Source of the DNA: a virus
DNA: 25,070 bases
Direction: 5' to 3' (one strand)
IMG/VR virus record: IMGVR_UViG_3300030331_004397
Span: 1-25,070 of that record
Below the pieces are notes generated by a model. The model was given only the letters and a program-made list of their open reading frames with translations. It was not told the origin of the DNA and did not search any database. Positions 7,331-15,163 of the stretch are shown here, piece by piece (the stretch's first letter is position 1; every line of letters starts with the position of its first letter). The translations under genes and the position numbers were made by a program.

Positions 7331-9769
7331 TTATGACACCTTTGTAATCAATATTCTTATTGCATCTGCAGCAGGAGCTGTAGTAAAGTCTACTGTTACC
7401 TGTCCAACTTGGTTTCTTGTTACATCTGCATAAACGGTGTCGAAAGTTGTATTATCATAAAGCTGAACCATTACATCTCTTGTACCCAGTCCATGGTTTA
7501 CTGTTATAGAAGTAGCCCCACCAATATCATCTGAATATTGCTCATTTGCCGCTATACAGGTGCTTACTGCAGTACAGAAATCACTTACCTGTGATGCTGT
7601 AATGTTAATCGCTTGGTCACTTAACGAAGTTAATAAACCTTTTGCAGTTACGGTAGCAGAAAGCGACCTATTTGCACTACCATAAGAACCCGCTGATACA
7701 CCAGTATTATCTAATGTAACAAATCCATTTGCAGTTACACCGAAGTTACCACTGTCAAATCCTGCTACACCTTTTTTGGTTACTGCATCTGATGCTCCTT
7801 CACCTGCTATGTTTTCGTCTTGAATAACTACTGTATATTTTGTTACAGCTGGGTTTGAGTTTGCTGCAATATCATCATTAGCATAAATCATATCGCCTGG
7901 CTCCAGAGTTTCTGAGAAGAATGCAGTACCTGCAACCGTTACAGCGAAGAAGTCACCTTTATCTAAAGCTATATTAGCTGCTCCATCTAAAGAACCATTC
8001 GTTGAAAGGTCTACAGTTTGACCTGTAGTCGCATTATATCCTCCTTGGAATAAACCTACTCCAGCCGCTATTGATTGAACTTGTGCTAAATTAACACCGT
8101 CTGTTGCATTAAATCCTGTTGCTACATCTAATAGTTTATTTCCTCCAAAGTCTACATCTGCTTCTGCATCACCCCATTGGTCTAAATGTATATCATCTGG
8201 AGTAATTTTAGCATTACCACTTGCGTTACTATCAAAAAATACTAATGAATCGTTATCACCATCTATTGTAGAATTTGTAGTAATTTCATTTAAATCAAGC
8301 TTTACAGTTACCGTTCTTCCTGATTCGGAAGTATCAATACCTGCGTTTACTCCTGTGCCTGAACCAGCTATTGTGACTGTTTGGCCATTAGAAACTGCAC
8401 TTGAACCAGAGTCACCTGCTATAGTCCATGATGACATTGAACCAGTACCTCCAGTATATGCTATTGTTACTTGTCCACTACCATTGTTTGTAGTAGATAT
8501 ATTTGAGCCAGCTGCTATAGTTATAGTGTCTTGGTCTGTAATTGTTGAATTACTACCAGTTGAAGCGGCTAATGTTATACTGTTAAATGGTAAAGAGTTT
8601 GTAATTGTTAAATCATCAGTTGCTGATGCAGCTGTAGTAATACCAGTGCCTCCAATAAATGTAGCTGTATCACCATCTGTAACAGTTTGAGTACCACTAT
8701 CACCTGCAAGTGTCCAAGAGCTCATTGTTCCTGCACCACCGTTAGATGCTGCAGTAATTCTACCTTGAGCATCTACAGTAATATCTGCAGATGTATATGA
8801 GCCTGCAGTTACTGCAGTGTTATCTAAAGATAATGTTACTGTTCTTGTTCCACCTACACTACCAGAAATACCTGTACCTCCTACTATATCGACAGTTTGT
8901 CCATTCGTTACACTTTGGTCGGTACCTGTTGTAGAACCAATCTTCCAGCTTGACATCGAACCAGAAGAACCGCTACTTGCGGCTGTAATTCTACCTTGCT
9001 GGTCTACTGTTATACTTGCTAATGTGTATGAACCTGGAGTTACTGCGGTGTCATCTAAGTTAATTTTTAAGGTGTCAGTGTTACTTGAGACAGTAGAAAT
9101 AGCTGTACCTCCTCCCAATGTAACATTATTACCTGAAGCAACAGTTTGTGTAGCACCTGTATCTCCCTCAAAACTCCATGAATAATTTTCTGCTGCTGGG
9201 AAAGTAATTGTTTGTAGGTCTATCGCAGTAACGTGACCTTCAGAAGAAGTTGAAACTGTGTTTACTACATCTACTGTTCCACCATAACCAGGTGAAGCTG
9301 AACTTGTAGTATCATTTCTTGAAACGGCAGCATGATTAATAGTTAAAGTATCTGTTGCACTGGCTACTGTATTAATTACATCGCCTCCAGCAAACGTAGC
9401 TGTATTACCAGAATCTATAGCTTGTGCAGAACCTGAGTCACCAGCAAGTTCCCATCCCGAATAACCACTTGCAGTTGCTGTAATTGTTACTCCACCAGAG
9501 CCATTACCAACCGTAGTTATACCAGAACCTGCAATTAGTGTTACAGTATCTCCATTGGAAATAGTTGAACTACTACCTGATGAGCCAGCTAAAGTAAAAC
9601 TACTCATTGTTCCAGCTCCTATATCACTTCTTATTTCACTTTTGGACCTTCTTTCAATTAATCCTGATGTAGAGACCAATATACCATCATAGGTGTTTGT
9701 GCCCCTTGCGTTTATTGTTGCGGTAACCGTACCGTCTATATTAAGTGCGTTTAAAAATCTTATTGCCAT
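7331..9769 (-). CDS. Repetitive tail fibre protein (812 aa)
   Basis: This fibre starts MAIRFL and carries about six copies of a 60-90-residue module headed by sequences like MSSWTLAGDSG and followed by DGDTATFIGGTGITTAASA-type strands, which suggests expansion by duplication. The middle (about residues 530-700) changes to a different fibre sequence. The C-terminal 60 residues (ITVNHGLGTRDVMVQLYD onward) match in pattern the end of the adjacent 246-residue protein, which has YIVTHSLNKFPAVSVTLVD. This shared domain is probably a tip or trimerisation unit. The gene sits 11 nt upstream of the other fibre. Receptor binding is the likely role; no enzymatic motif is seen. Confidence 0.8.
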   Translation of the reverse strand: MAIRFLNALNIDGTVTATINARGTNTYDGILVSTSGLIERRSKSEIRSDIGAGTMSSFTLAGSSGSSSTISNGDTVTLIAGSGITTVGNGSGGVTITATASGYSGWELAGDSGSAQAIDSGNTATFAGGDVINTVASATDTLTINHAAVSRNDTTSSASPGYGGTVDVVNTVSTSSEGHVTAIDLQTITFPAAENYSWSFEGDTGATQTVASGNNVTLGGGTAISTVSSNTDTLKINLDDTAVTPGSYTLASITVDQQGRITAASSGSSGSMSSWKIGSTTGTDQSVTNGQTVDIVGGTGISGSVGGTRTVTLSLDNTAVTAGSYTSADITVDAQGRITAASNGGAGTMSSWTLAGDSGTQTVTDGDTATFIGGTGITTAASATDDLTITNSLPFNSITLAASTGSNSTITDQDTITIAAGSNISTTNNGSGQVTIAYTGGTGSMSSWTIAGDSGSSAVSNGQTVTIAGSGTGVNAGIDTSESGRTVTVKLDLNEITTNSTIDGDNDSLVFFDSNASGNAKITPDDIHLDQWGDAEADVDFGGNKLLDVATGFNATDGVNLAQVQSIAAGVGLFQGGYNATTGQTVDLSTNGSLDGAANIALDKGDFFAVTVAGTAFFSETLEPGDMIYANDDIAANSNPAVTKYTVVIQDENIAGEGASDAVTKKGVAGFDSGNFGVTANGFVTLDNTGVSAGSYGSANRSLSATVTAKGLLTSLSDQAINITASQVSDFCTAVSTCIAANEQYSDDIGGATSITVNHGLGTRDVMVQLYDNTTFDTVYADVTRNQVGQVTVDFTTAPAADAIRILITKVS

Positions 9770-9785
9770 TTCTTATAAATTTTTT

Positions 9786-10526
9786 TTAATTAAAAACTGC
9801 TTTGCCCGTGAAATTACTTGTAAAGTCTAATTGTACTCGGTCAACATCTAAATATGTTACCACACATTCTACTTCTTCTGTCGGGTTATTTGACCCGTCA
9901 ACTAAAGTAACGCTCACTGCTGGGAACTTGTTTAAACTATGAGTTACAATATAACTGGAGTTTCCAGTTAGTAATGTACTTACTTCATTCTTATCTCCGC
10001 TGCTCCCAACATATTGTAGCAAAGATATAAAATAATCTTTTTTGTCTGTTAAGCCCCCATTGCCTGCTATGTATGTTAAATTAATATCATAAAATGTTCC
10101 TTGCTTCAGTGCGGCAGAATCCCATTTATATATTGCCCACTGTGTTATATCGTCTGCTTGAGTTATTAATACATCGGAACCAGTTAAGGGTGCGGTGTAC
10201 CATGTTGAAACATCTATAAGTAATCCTCCTTGATTTTCTGCATAAGCACTTAAAACAAAAGTTGAAATTCCAGAAAACGGAACATTAAAAGCTCCACCAT
10301 TAGTAAATGTAATAGATTCATCTGGTCTTGGAAAACCTATTGTAGGATTTATCATGTCGTACTGATATCTTAACAGTTGAGATTCTGAGGCTTTTTTGTT
10401 TATAAAATTAGCCACGTCTTGAGCAGTAAAATTTTTGGTTTGAAAATTATTTTGAGAATCCGAACCAATCCATTTATCTGCACCAACGACGTTAGTGTCC
10501 TTTACGTATGTGGATATTTTAGCCAT
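9786..10526 (-). CDS. Tail fibre or adaptor protein with shared N- and C-terminal modules
   Basis: The 246-residue product opens MAKISTYVKDTNVVGADKWI and continues with TKNFTAQDVANFI, a module I recall at the N-terminus of virion fibre or baseplate-associated proteins in Bacteroidota phages. The middle is beta-rich and ungapped. The C-terminal 60 residues resemble the C-terminus of the 812-residue fibre next to it. The protein thus combines an attachment module shared with the product at 4303-4830 and a tip module shared with the fibre at 7331-9769. This arrangement points to a short fibre or adaptor at the particle surface. The gene lies between holin and fibre genes with spacings of 4 and 16 nt. 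Confidence 0.7.
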   Translation of the reverse strand: MAKISTYVKDTNVVGADKWIGSDSQNNFQTKNFTAQDVANFINKKASESQLLRYQYDMINPTIGFPRPDESITFTNGGAFNVPFSGISTFVLSAYAENQGGLLIDVSTWYTAPLTGSDVLITQADDITQWAIYKWDSAALKQGTFYDINLTYIAGNGGLTDKKDYFISLLQYVGSSGDKNEVSTLLTGNSSYIVTHSLNKFPAVSVTLVDGSNNPTEEVECVVTYLDVDRVQLDFTSNFTGKAVFN

Positions 10527-10530
10527 TTAT

Positions 10531-10932
10531 CTATTTTATTGATTTACCCTTTTCGTAGGACCTGCCTCCAAAATATGCTGCTACAATAGTTATAAGCAAA
10601 AGTTGGAGTAAATCTTTCCATTTATCATCTACTGCAAAGTTAATAAATCCTGAATCAATAAAGATAAGCACAACCGTGCTGACCAATACAAAAATTAAAC
10701 TTAAAGGTCTTACTGTTTTTGACAGTTTATTATCTGAAGCCATGTCGGCTTTCCATCTCTCTGTAACATTTTTTTGTTGAGCTGCTTCTGCATCAATAAA
10801 TATTTGTGTCATCTCTTTTTCAAAAGCTGCTTTTTCATCTTTTGTTATAACAAATTTATCAACTACTGAGCTGAGTTTATCCGCTACCCCTCCCGCAGCA
10901 TTACCAAATAATTTAGCTAATATATCTTTCAT
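10531..10932 (-). CDS. Holin-like protein
   Basis: This 133-residue protein has a soluble, Ala/Lys/Glu-rich helical N-terminus and two hydrophobic segments at about residues 76-92 and 107-122, ending in a short basic tail. The sequence ERWKADMASDNKLSKTVRPL before the first segment resembles the holin families related to GTA-type three-TM holins, where a conserved Arg-Pro precedes the membrane region. Holins form the inner-membrane lesions that time lysis. The start overlaps the stop of the endolysin gene by 4 nt (ATGA), the usual lysis pairing. Assignment is from topology, motif and neighbour. Confidence 0.78.
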   Translation of the reverse strand: MKDILAKLFGNAAGGVADKLSSVVDKFVITKDEKAAFEKEMTQIFIDAEAAQQKNVTERWKADMASDNKLSKTVRPLSLIFVLVSTVVLIFIDSGFINFAVDDKWKDLLQLLLITIVAAYFGGRSYEKGKSIK

Positions 10933-11390
10933 ATTACTTTATATTTTGTTTTACCATTATCTTTATAAGCTTGTAAACATCTGTTTCTATTTTCTTGTGC
11001 ATCTACATAAGATACATGTACCCAAGACGGGTTCTTATCATCTCCAAACTCCCATATTAGTTGGTCAAAATCTAAATTTTCTTTTATATATTTATACATT
11101 TCTGCATTAGATTTATATCCATATACATCATCAATATCCATAGCTTGTCCTTTACAATGTTGACTTGTTGTACTACCACCTATAGCTTTGTTTAGTTTAG
11201 GTGACCTAAAGAAAGATGTTATTTTAATAGGACCACCAACATAACTTCTTAAAGGCTGAAATATCATTTCTGCAATACTCATCATATTAGCTATTTGTTC
11301 AGCATTAGGCTCATTTTTTATATCAAATCGTTTTGCTGTGTTTGAATGTACAGCTTCTTTATATGTAATGTTTTTACTTATCTTAATCAT
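10929..11390 (-). CDS. M15-family peptidase, endolysin
   Basis: The 153-residue enzyme belongs to the Peptidase M15 fold, zinc-dependent peptidases that cut peptide bonds of peptidoglycan. The zinc-binding motif SQHCKGQAMDID is at residues 76-87 (His78 and Asp85), and the second His is in WVHVS (His125). The upstream FRSPKLNKAIGG segment is also typical. No signal peptide is visible, so release probably depends on the adjacent holin. Length is that of a single catalytic domain with no cell-wall binding module. It overlaps both the holin and the outer-membrane barrel gene by 4 nt, forming one cassette. High confidence in family, moderate in the exact bond cut. Confidence 0.9.
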   Translation of the reverse strand: MIKISKNITYKEAVHSNTAKRFDIKNEPNAEQIANMMSIAEMIFQPLRSYVGGPIKITSFFRSPKLNKAIGGSTTSQHCKGQAMDIDDVYGYKSNAEMYKYIKENLDFDQLIWEFGDDKNPSWVHVSYVDAQENRNRCLQAYKDNGKTKYKVI

Positions 11391-12616
11391 AATCTAACGT
11401 TCAGCCCAACACTGCTGTTATATATTTCTGAATCCCAAAATTTAGTATACTCACCTTCTATAAAAATACCAAGTGTTTTTGTAATTTTCCATCCTACTAT
11501 CAACCCACCTTGATAGTCGCTCCACTGTTTACCTTTCAGTAAATTGTTGTGGCCCCCGAGCCCCCAGCTATCGCGATGTAAATAACTGAAGTCGACATTA
11601 CCCTTGAAATATTTATGGTATGGCAAAATCCAGTTAGCATAAGTGTGTAGCCAAAACTTTGATTTGTAGTGATAAAAATCAAAACCAACTATAGGAGCAT
11701 ATTCGGCAAATGCGTCGAGCTCTGCCCACCTTTCTTGATTATAACGGTTCATTAAGTCACCAAAGACCAGGTCTCTAAATTGTCTGTCTGTGTATGCAAC
11801 TATTTGTCCATTAGGGTCTGTCCAATACCAATCATAAAAATCATTACCATTTTCATCTGTCGAAGAATAGTACCAATCATCATAGCCATACTCAAATCCT
11901 AAAGTGTACCAATAGTTGGCTGGATTACCGTCTTCATCTACTTCATTCAACCATAATTCTACAGGATTATATCCAAAAGCTTTTTGATGAGTTCTTGCTA
12001 TAACACCCGCACTAATACTAAATTTTTTTCCTATAGGAAGTCGAGCTCTAATCTCAGCACTTTGATATTTAAAATCAATATTACCTACCTCTCTTTGCTC
12101 TACTTTTACTATATGATAATCACCAGTGTGTCTTAAAAAATATCTTGAATTATTAAACACATCTGACCTTTGTCTTTCTTGTTCCCAATGTAATAAGTAT
12201 TCAAACCCTTTTACTGCTGCAGTGGGAGCTGACAAAGCTTTTATGTTTTCTGTGCCATCATAATAGTTTTTACCTTTTATTTCATAATCAAATCGTGCAA
12301 GTTTGCGAATACCAAAACCTACTCTATAATCAAAAGGATGATAAACAGTCTGGTCCTCCACTCTTGGTATAGCGTATAAATCATCAGGATTAGTTCTAAT
12401 AAAGTAATCAGGATATTGTGTTTCATAAGCATTACCAATATCTCCTGCTATATATACTGTGGAATATTTAAATATATCTTTATATATATTTTCAAAAAGC
12501 TTTTTTACTTTATACTTCTTTACTATTTTGTTTTCAATCTTTTTATCTGAACTAATTACTTGTGCAGATACCTGAAAAGTTAATATTATAAATAATACTG
12601 CTATTAATTGTTTCAT
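11387..12616 (-). CDS. Phage-encoded outer-membrane beta-barrel protein
   Basis: The 409-residue product starts with a clear signal peptide, MKQLIAVLFIILTFQVSAQ, with cleavage likely after Ala18. The mature part has alternating aromatic and polar residues (for example FDFYHYKSKFWLHTYANWIL and GGLIVGWKITKTLGIFIEGE) and ends in VGLNVRL, as expected of amphipathic strands of an outer-membrane barrel. Lipid-facing Trp and Tyr are abundant. The gene sits inside the lysis cassette, overlapping the endolysin. Its role could be envelope disruption, receptor masking or superinfection exclusion; nothing in the sequence decides. Host acquisition is possible, but base composition matches the neighbouring genes. 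Confidence 0.72.
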   Translation of the reverse strand: MKQLIAVLFIILTFQVSAQVISSDKKIENKIVKKYKVKKLFENIYKDIFKYSTVYIAGDIGNAYETQYPDYFIRTNPDDLYAIPRVEDQTVYHPFDYRVGFGIRKLARFDYEIKGKNYYDGTENIKALSAPTAAVKGFEYLLHWEQERQRSDVFNNSRYFLRHTGDYHIVKVEQREVGNIDFKYQSAEIRARLPIGKKFSISAGVIARTHQKAFGYNPVELWLNEVDEDGNPANYWYTLGFEYGYDDWYYSSTDENGNDFYDWYWTDPNGQIVAYTDRQFRDLVFGDLMNRYNQERWAELDAFAEYAPIVGFDFYHYKSKFWLHTYANWILPYHKYFKGNVDFSYLHRDSWGLGGHNNLLKGKQWSDYQGGLIVGWKITKTLGIFIEGEYTKFWDSEIYNSSVGLNVRL

Positions 12617-12618
12617 GT

Positions 12619-12954
12619 CTAAAATTTACTTTCTATAATTTTTTCAATCTTCTCTTCAATTAATTCGATTGTATTTTCTGGCAGTTTTAAAGAGATACCA
12701 CTCTCCACTCTAATTACTTCATCACCATTGTGATAAAGTATTATAGTAGGAAGGTATTTGATTTTTTCATTATCAAATACTTTTTTTCTTTCTGTAATAT
12801 TAAATGTGTAAGTATTGTGTTGTTTAAACGGCTTCAGCGAAATCTCTGATTCCTTTGTAAATGGCGCACTAAATTGTACTATTGATATTTCCTCTTTGAA
12901 GTCTTGAGAAAAAATCAACGTGGGAAGTAACATTAATACTATACATAGTCTCAT
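12619..12954 (-). CDS. Secreted thioredoxin-fold protein lacking CxxC
   Basis: This 111-residue protein has a signal peptide (MRLCIVLMLLPTLIFSQ) and then a thioredoxin-like body: strand VQFSA at about residues 26-30, and IKYLPTIILYHNGDEVIR at about 65-82, with the cis-Pro of the fold in LPT and the usual hydrophobic strand pair ending in NG. Where redox thioredoxins carry WCxxC, this protein has SAPFTKE, so it cannot do disulfide exchange by the standard mechanism. It overlaps the upstream coiled-coil membrane protein gene by 4 nt and lies 2 nt before the barrel gene. A periplasmic binding or assembly role within the envelope cassette is inferred. Confidence 0.65.
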   Translation of the reverse strand: MRLCIVLMLLPTLIFSQDFKEEISIVQFSAPFTKESEISLKPFKQHNTYTFNITERKKVFDNEKIKYLPTIILYHNGDEVIRVESGISLKLPENTIELIEEKIEKIIESKF

Positions 12955-13262
12955 TTTTTTCTACTTATTTCGTAGAGTCTTTCGTCCATTTTTTCTAAAG
13001 AATTTTTTATTTCATTTACATCCTCTTTTACTGTCATGACATCTGACTCTATTTTTTCAATGGTAGACCTCACAAGCTCATCTTTATATTGAAATTCAAT
13101 AGCGTTAACTTCTGGTTTTGGAAGTTCCATTGCTGTTTGAATTTGGGCTTGGAGAGTATAATACATGCCAATGAGTGATGCGAAACCTATAGCCATAGCT
13201 ACCATTTCTTTTAGTGATAAAGTAAATTTACTTTCAGCTGATAGGTTTTTTTCTGAACTCAT
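12951..13262 (-). CDS. Membrane-anchored coiled-coil protein, spanin-like candidate
   Basis: The 103-residue protein has a short polar N-terminus, a membrane segment at about residues 19-38 (LKEMVAMAIGFASLIGMYYT) and a long charged C-terminal coiled coil (ERLYEISRKK at the end). This topology, with the coiled coil in the periplasm, matches inner-membrane spanins. Its genes follow it with 4-nt overlaps: a secreted protein and an outer-membrane barrel, which would suit a trans-envelope complex acting in the last step of lysis. No lipobox-bearing o-spanin is visible nearby, so a classic two-component spanin pair is not shown. It could also be a tail-associated or regulatory membrane protein. Confidence 0.55.
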   Translation of the reverse strand: MSSEKNLSAESKFTLSLKEMVAMAIGFASLIGMYYTLQAQIQTAMELPKPEVNAIEFQYKDELVRSTIEKIESDVMTVKEDVNEIKNSLEKMDERLYEISRKK

Positions 13263-13327
13263 TATTCTACATATATATAATTAAAAGTTATATTATTTCC
13301 CGCTGTGCTTGTTTGAGTATATTCCAT
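13262..13327 (-). CDS. Possible 21-residue microprotein
   Basis: A short frame starts with ATG at 13327, 7 nt after the stop of the basic protein gene, and ends in a TAA that overlaps the next ATG (TAATG). The product, MEYTQTSTAGNNITFNYIYVE, is short and polar. Its only support is perfect packing between two genes with a TAATG junction, which is common in this cluster. It could be a spacer with chance coding capacity. Confidence 0.35.
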   Translation of the reverse strand: MEYTQTSTAGNNITFNYIYVE

Positions 13328-13333
13328 TTTATT

Positions 13334-13873
13334 TTAAATTTTAGATAATTTTTTTTGAATTGCTTTAAGTTTTCTGTTTTGGTCTTTATTTATTCTTCTT
13401 CTTTTTCTACTGGAACCAGTCTGATGATACATTATCTCAGCATTAGTAATCATTTGTTTTTTTCTATTAATAGCTTTTTTCTTTCTGGCTACTTTCCTTT
13501 TTGAAAGCATAGGCTTTTGTACCCTTCCAACTGCTTGTAATTTTTCTTTATCAACTTTAGGTTTTTGTCTTTTAGATTTTAAACCTTTAATTCCTTGAAT
13601 AAGTCCAATAGCACTACCAGCTAAACCTAATACCCCTCCAGCTGTTCCCACAGCCTTACCAAACTTTCCTGCAGCTCCAGCTGCAGCTCCAGCTGCTGAC
13701 GCATCAGCGGCTTTTGGTTTCTTCATAGACATCTTTAGTCTATTCATTCTTGATGACTTATGAAGTTTACTCATTTTAGGTTTTATTAATTTATCAATCT
13801 TAGCTGCCTGACCTTTGTGCAAAGCAGATGCTTTTTTTAATTCGCCAGATATTTTTTTTAATTGTTTTTTCAT
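13334..13873 (-). CDS. Lys-rich basic protein with Ala/Gly hydrophobic centre
   Basis: The 179-residue protein is very basic at both ends and has a hydrophobic Ala/Gly-rich centre, about residues 57-95 (AAGAAAGAAGKFGKAVGTAG onward, then VLGLAGSAIGLIQGI). The N-terminus MKKQLKKISGELKKASALHK is amphipathic. Such a layout, basic flanks around a glycine-zipper-like hydrophobic stretch, recalls membrane-penetrating internal virion proteins or DNA-compacting proteins. It belongs to a run of Lys-rich small genes on the same strand. The KMSMKKPK segment near residue 47 resembles the repeats of the 240-residue protein upstream. Function is unknown. Confidence 0.7.
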   Translation of the reverse strand: MKKQLKKISGELKKASALHKGQAAKIDKLIKPKMSKLHKSSRMNRLKMSMKKPKAADASAAGAAAGAAGKFGKAVGTAGGVLGLAGSAIGLIQGIKGLKSKRQKPKVDKEKLQAVGRVQKPMLSKRKVARKKKAINRKKQMITNAEIMYHQTGSSRKRRRINKDQNRKLKAIQKKLSKI

Positions 13874-13874
13874 A

Positions 13875-14432
13875 CTACCAGATTGCTATACATACTTGAT
13901 TTAAAATAGAAGCACTACTTCCATTTACTCGTAATTTTTTTACTTGAACAGGTAGGTAGTTTCCTACTTTAAAATTTTTAAATGTTACAGTGTTAGGAGA
14001 TTGTACTGAACCAGTAACAGTATCTACACACACATCTACATACTCATCTGCAACTCCAGATATGGTAGCAGTGGACCCAATGTATAGTAAGCATCCTGAA
14101 GATGATTCTATTCTTTGTTCAAATATTGGTCCACCTTGAAATACTATATAAGTATCGTTGGGAGAGTTTTGAAAAATATCTGCACTAAGCTTTATTATAG
14201 TTGAGCTATTAAGTGCTGTCACTGTTGCAATAGTTCCTGTTGCTGTATTATATACAATATCACCAATAACAACATTTGAAAAGTCAGCACCTACATCGAC
14301 AAGTTCGTTAGCACTATTTGCTGTATTATTTCCTGTTAGTTGTGGACAGCCAGGATAAGGAATTGGTATTGAATCTGCGGCTATGACAGGAAGTGCCAAG
14401 CCAGTGTTTACTGTTATTTTTGGATACGCCAT
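13875..14432 (-). CDS. Beta-rich virion protein, possible head decoration
   Basis: The 185-residue product begins MAYPKITVNTGLALPVIAAD and has a Pro-rich N-terminal region with PIPYPGCPQLTG, followed by Thr/Val/Ser/Gly-rich strands to a C-terminal Trp. The composition is unlike the basic proteins on both sides and close to virion surface or fibre proteins. Four to five Cys residues are present but not in zinc-like spacing. It sits 1 nt before the next gene. I recall similar proteins annotated only as structural or hypothetical in Bacteroidota phages. A capsid decoration or head-fibre role is inferred from composition; it is not the major capsid protein by any feature I can see. Confidence 0.6.
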   Translation of the reverse strand: MAYPKITVNTGLALPVIAADSIPIPYPGCPQLTGNNTANSANELVDVGADFSNVVIGDIVYNTATGTIATVTALNSSTIIKLSADIFQNSPNDTYIVFQGGPIFEQRIESSSGCLLYIGSTATISGVADEYVDVCVDTVTGSVQSPNTVTFKNFKVGNYLPVQVKKLRVNGSSASILNQVCIAIW

Positions 14433-14461
14433 TTTTTTTTATTTTGAGGTTAAAAATCTCT

Positions 14462-14632
14462 TTATTTTTTGTAAGGAAAAACTCTATTGAGAGTATCCCT
14501 ACGCTGACCACAACCGCAATCTTCTACTCCTGCAGCTTTTGTGACCTTAGTAACTACATTTTTAATACCAGTAGCTGTGGTAAATTTCTCTATTGTGTCT
14601 CCCAAACCTCGGGATTTTTGATTTAACTTCAT
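14462..14632 (-). CDS. Small conserved phage protein with CGCGQRRD tail
   Basis: The 56-residue protein starts MKLNQKSRGLGDTIEKFTTA and ends with a Cys-containing segment, VEDCGCGQRRDTLNRVFPYK. A longer frame begins at 14680, but the internal ATG at 14632 is preferred because it lies 1 nt after the stop of the 47-residue gene upstream, which the longer form would overlap. I recall very similar short proteins in many phages, where they are unassigned. The repeated TK/VTK helix and basic character fit the surrounding group of small Lys-rich proteins. The CGCG motif could bind metal or form disulfides; this is speculative. Confidence 0.7.
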   Translation of the reverse strand: MKLNQKSRGLGDTIEKFTTATGIKNVVTKVTKAAGVEDCGCGQRRDTLNRVFPYKK

Positions 14633-14633
14633 T

Positions 14634-14777
14634 TTATTTTTTTTTACAAATACATTCTGCCACAGGGCAGTCGTTAACATTTACTATTAATTTGGATATT
14701 AACCAATTCCACTTACATAATAATTTAACCCAACTCTTCTGAATCCAATATCCTAATTTTACTAATAGTTTTCCCAT
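14634..14777 (-). CDS. Short hydrophobic/basic protein with C-terminal Cys
   Basis: This 47-residue frame fills a gap between two other small genes exactly. Its ATG at 14777 follows the stop of the preceding gene with no spacer, and its stop at 14634-14636 lies 1 nt before the next ATG. The product starts MGKLLVKLGYWIQKSW and has a Trp- and Leu-rich amphipathic helix, then DCPVAECICKKK with three Cys. The helix could bind a membrane. The match to the gap on both sides is the main evidence that it is a gene. Confidence 0.55.
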   Translation of the reverse strand: MGKLLVKLGYWIQKSWVKLLCKWNWLISKLIVNVNDCPVAECICKKK

Positions 14778-14972
14778 TTACTTTTTTAATTTATTTAAGT
14801 CAGGAGGTAGCCTGTCTATTCTTCTTGGTTTATACGGTATCTCTATATGTGATGGAGCCGCTTTTACCTCTACTGGTTTTACCTCTGCAGGTTTTACCTC
14901 AACTTTTTTTGTTACTAATTTTTTAGGCTGTACCTTTTTTTTAGGTGCAGCTTTCTTTTTTGCCTTACTCAT
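14778..14972 (-). CDS. Lys/Pro-rich protein with VKPxEVK repeats
   Basis: The 64-residue product, starting at the ATG at 14972, has a very basic first third (MSKAKKKAAPKKKVQPKKLV) and then repeats of the type VKPAEVKPVEVK before a C-terminal region PSHIEIPYKPRRIDRLPPDL. A longer reading from 15032 would overlap the neighbouring 59-residue gene in another phase, so the shorter start, 10 nt after that gene's stop, is chosen. The Lys-Pro pattern resembles nucleic-acid-binding tails such as histone H1-like proteins. Function is unknown; binding to packaged DNA is a reasonable inference. Confidence 0.7.
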   Translation of the reverse strand: MSKAKKKAAPKKKVQPKKLVTKKVEVKPAEVKPVEVKAAPSHIEIPYKPRRIDRLPPDLNKLKK

Positions 14973-14982
14973 AGATTTAATT

Positions 14983-15162
14983 TTATTTTCTTTTACAGCC
15001 AAAGTTATTAGCATAATTTGCCATTTCAACAACTTCTTTGGAATACTTTTTTGTACTCTTCATAACCGCTGATGCCGCACTACACGCATCTTTAAAACCG
15101 TTTCTTTTAGCCCACTTTGTGAACTTTCCACGATTCTGTTTTTTTATTTGTGGAAAAGCCAT
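14983..15162 (-). CDS. Small basic protein of 59 residues
   Basis: This frame, starting MAFPQIKKQNRGKFTKWAKR and ending NNFGCKRK, fills the space between two other small genes. The start at 15162 is 1 nt after the stop of the upstream gene. The segment NRGKFTKWAKRNGFKDACSA followed by an Ala/Ser-rich helix and MANYANNFG resembles part of the 123-residue protein at 17020-17391, which has GIAWAKRTFEKYPSAYANMA. The two may be distant relatives. No function can be assigned beyond membership of the basic protein group. Confidence 0.65.
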   Translation of the reverse strand: MAFPQIKKQNRGKFTKWAKRNGFKDACSAASAVMKSTKKYSKEVVEMANYANNFGCKRK

Positions 15163-15163
15163 A

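Noticed and set aside
8355-9185. Two plus-strand frames opposite the 812-residue fibre
   Set aside because: They are also shadows of a repeated coding sequence, with the same Pro/Val bias.
5112-9769. Diversity-generating retroelement acting on fibres
   Set aside because: No reverse transcriptase and no template/variable repeat pair with adenine-biased changes is visible; the repeats are protein-level modules.
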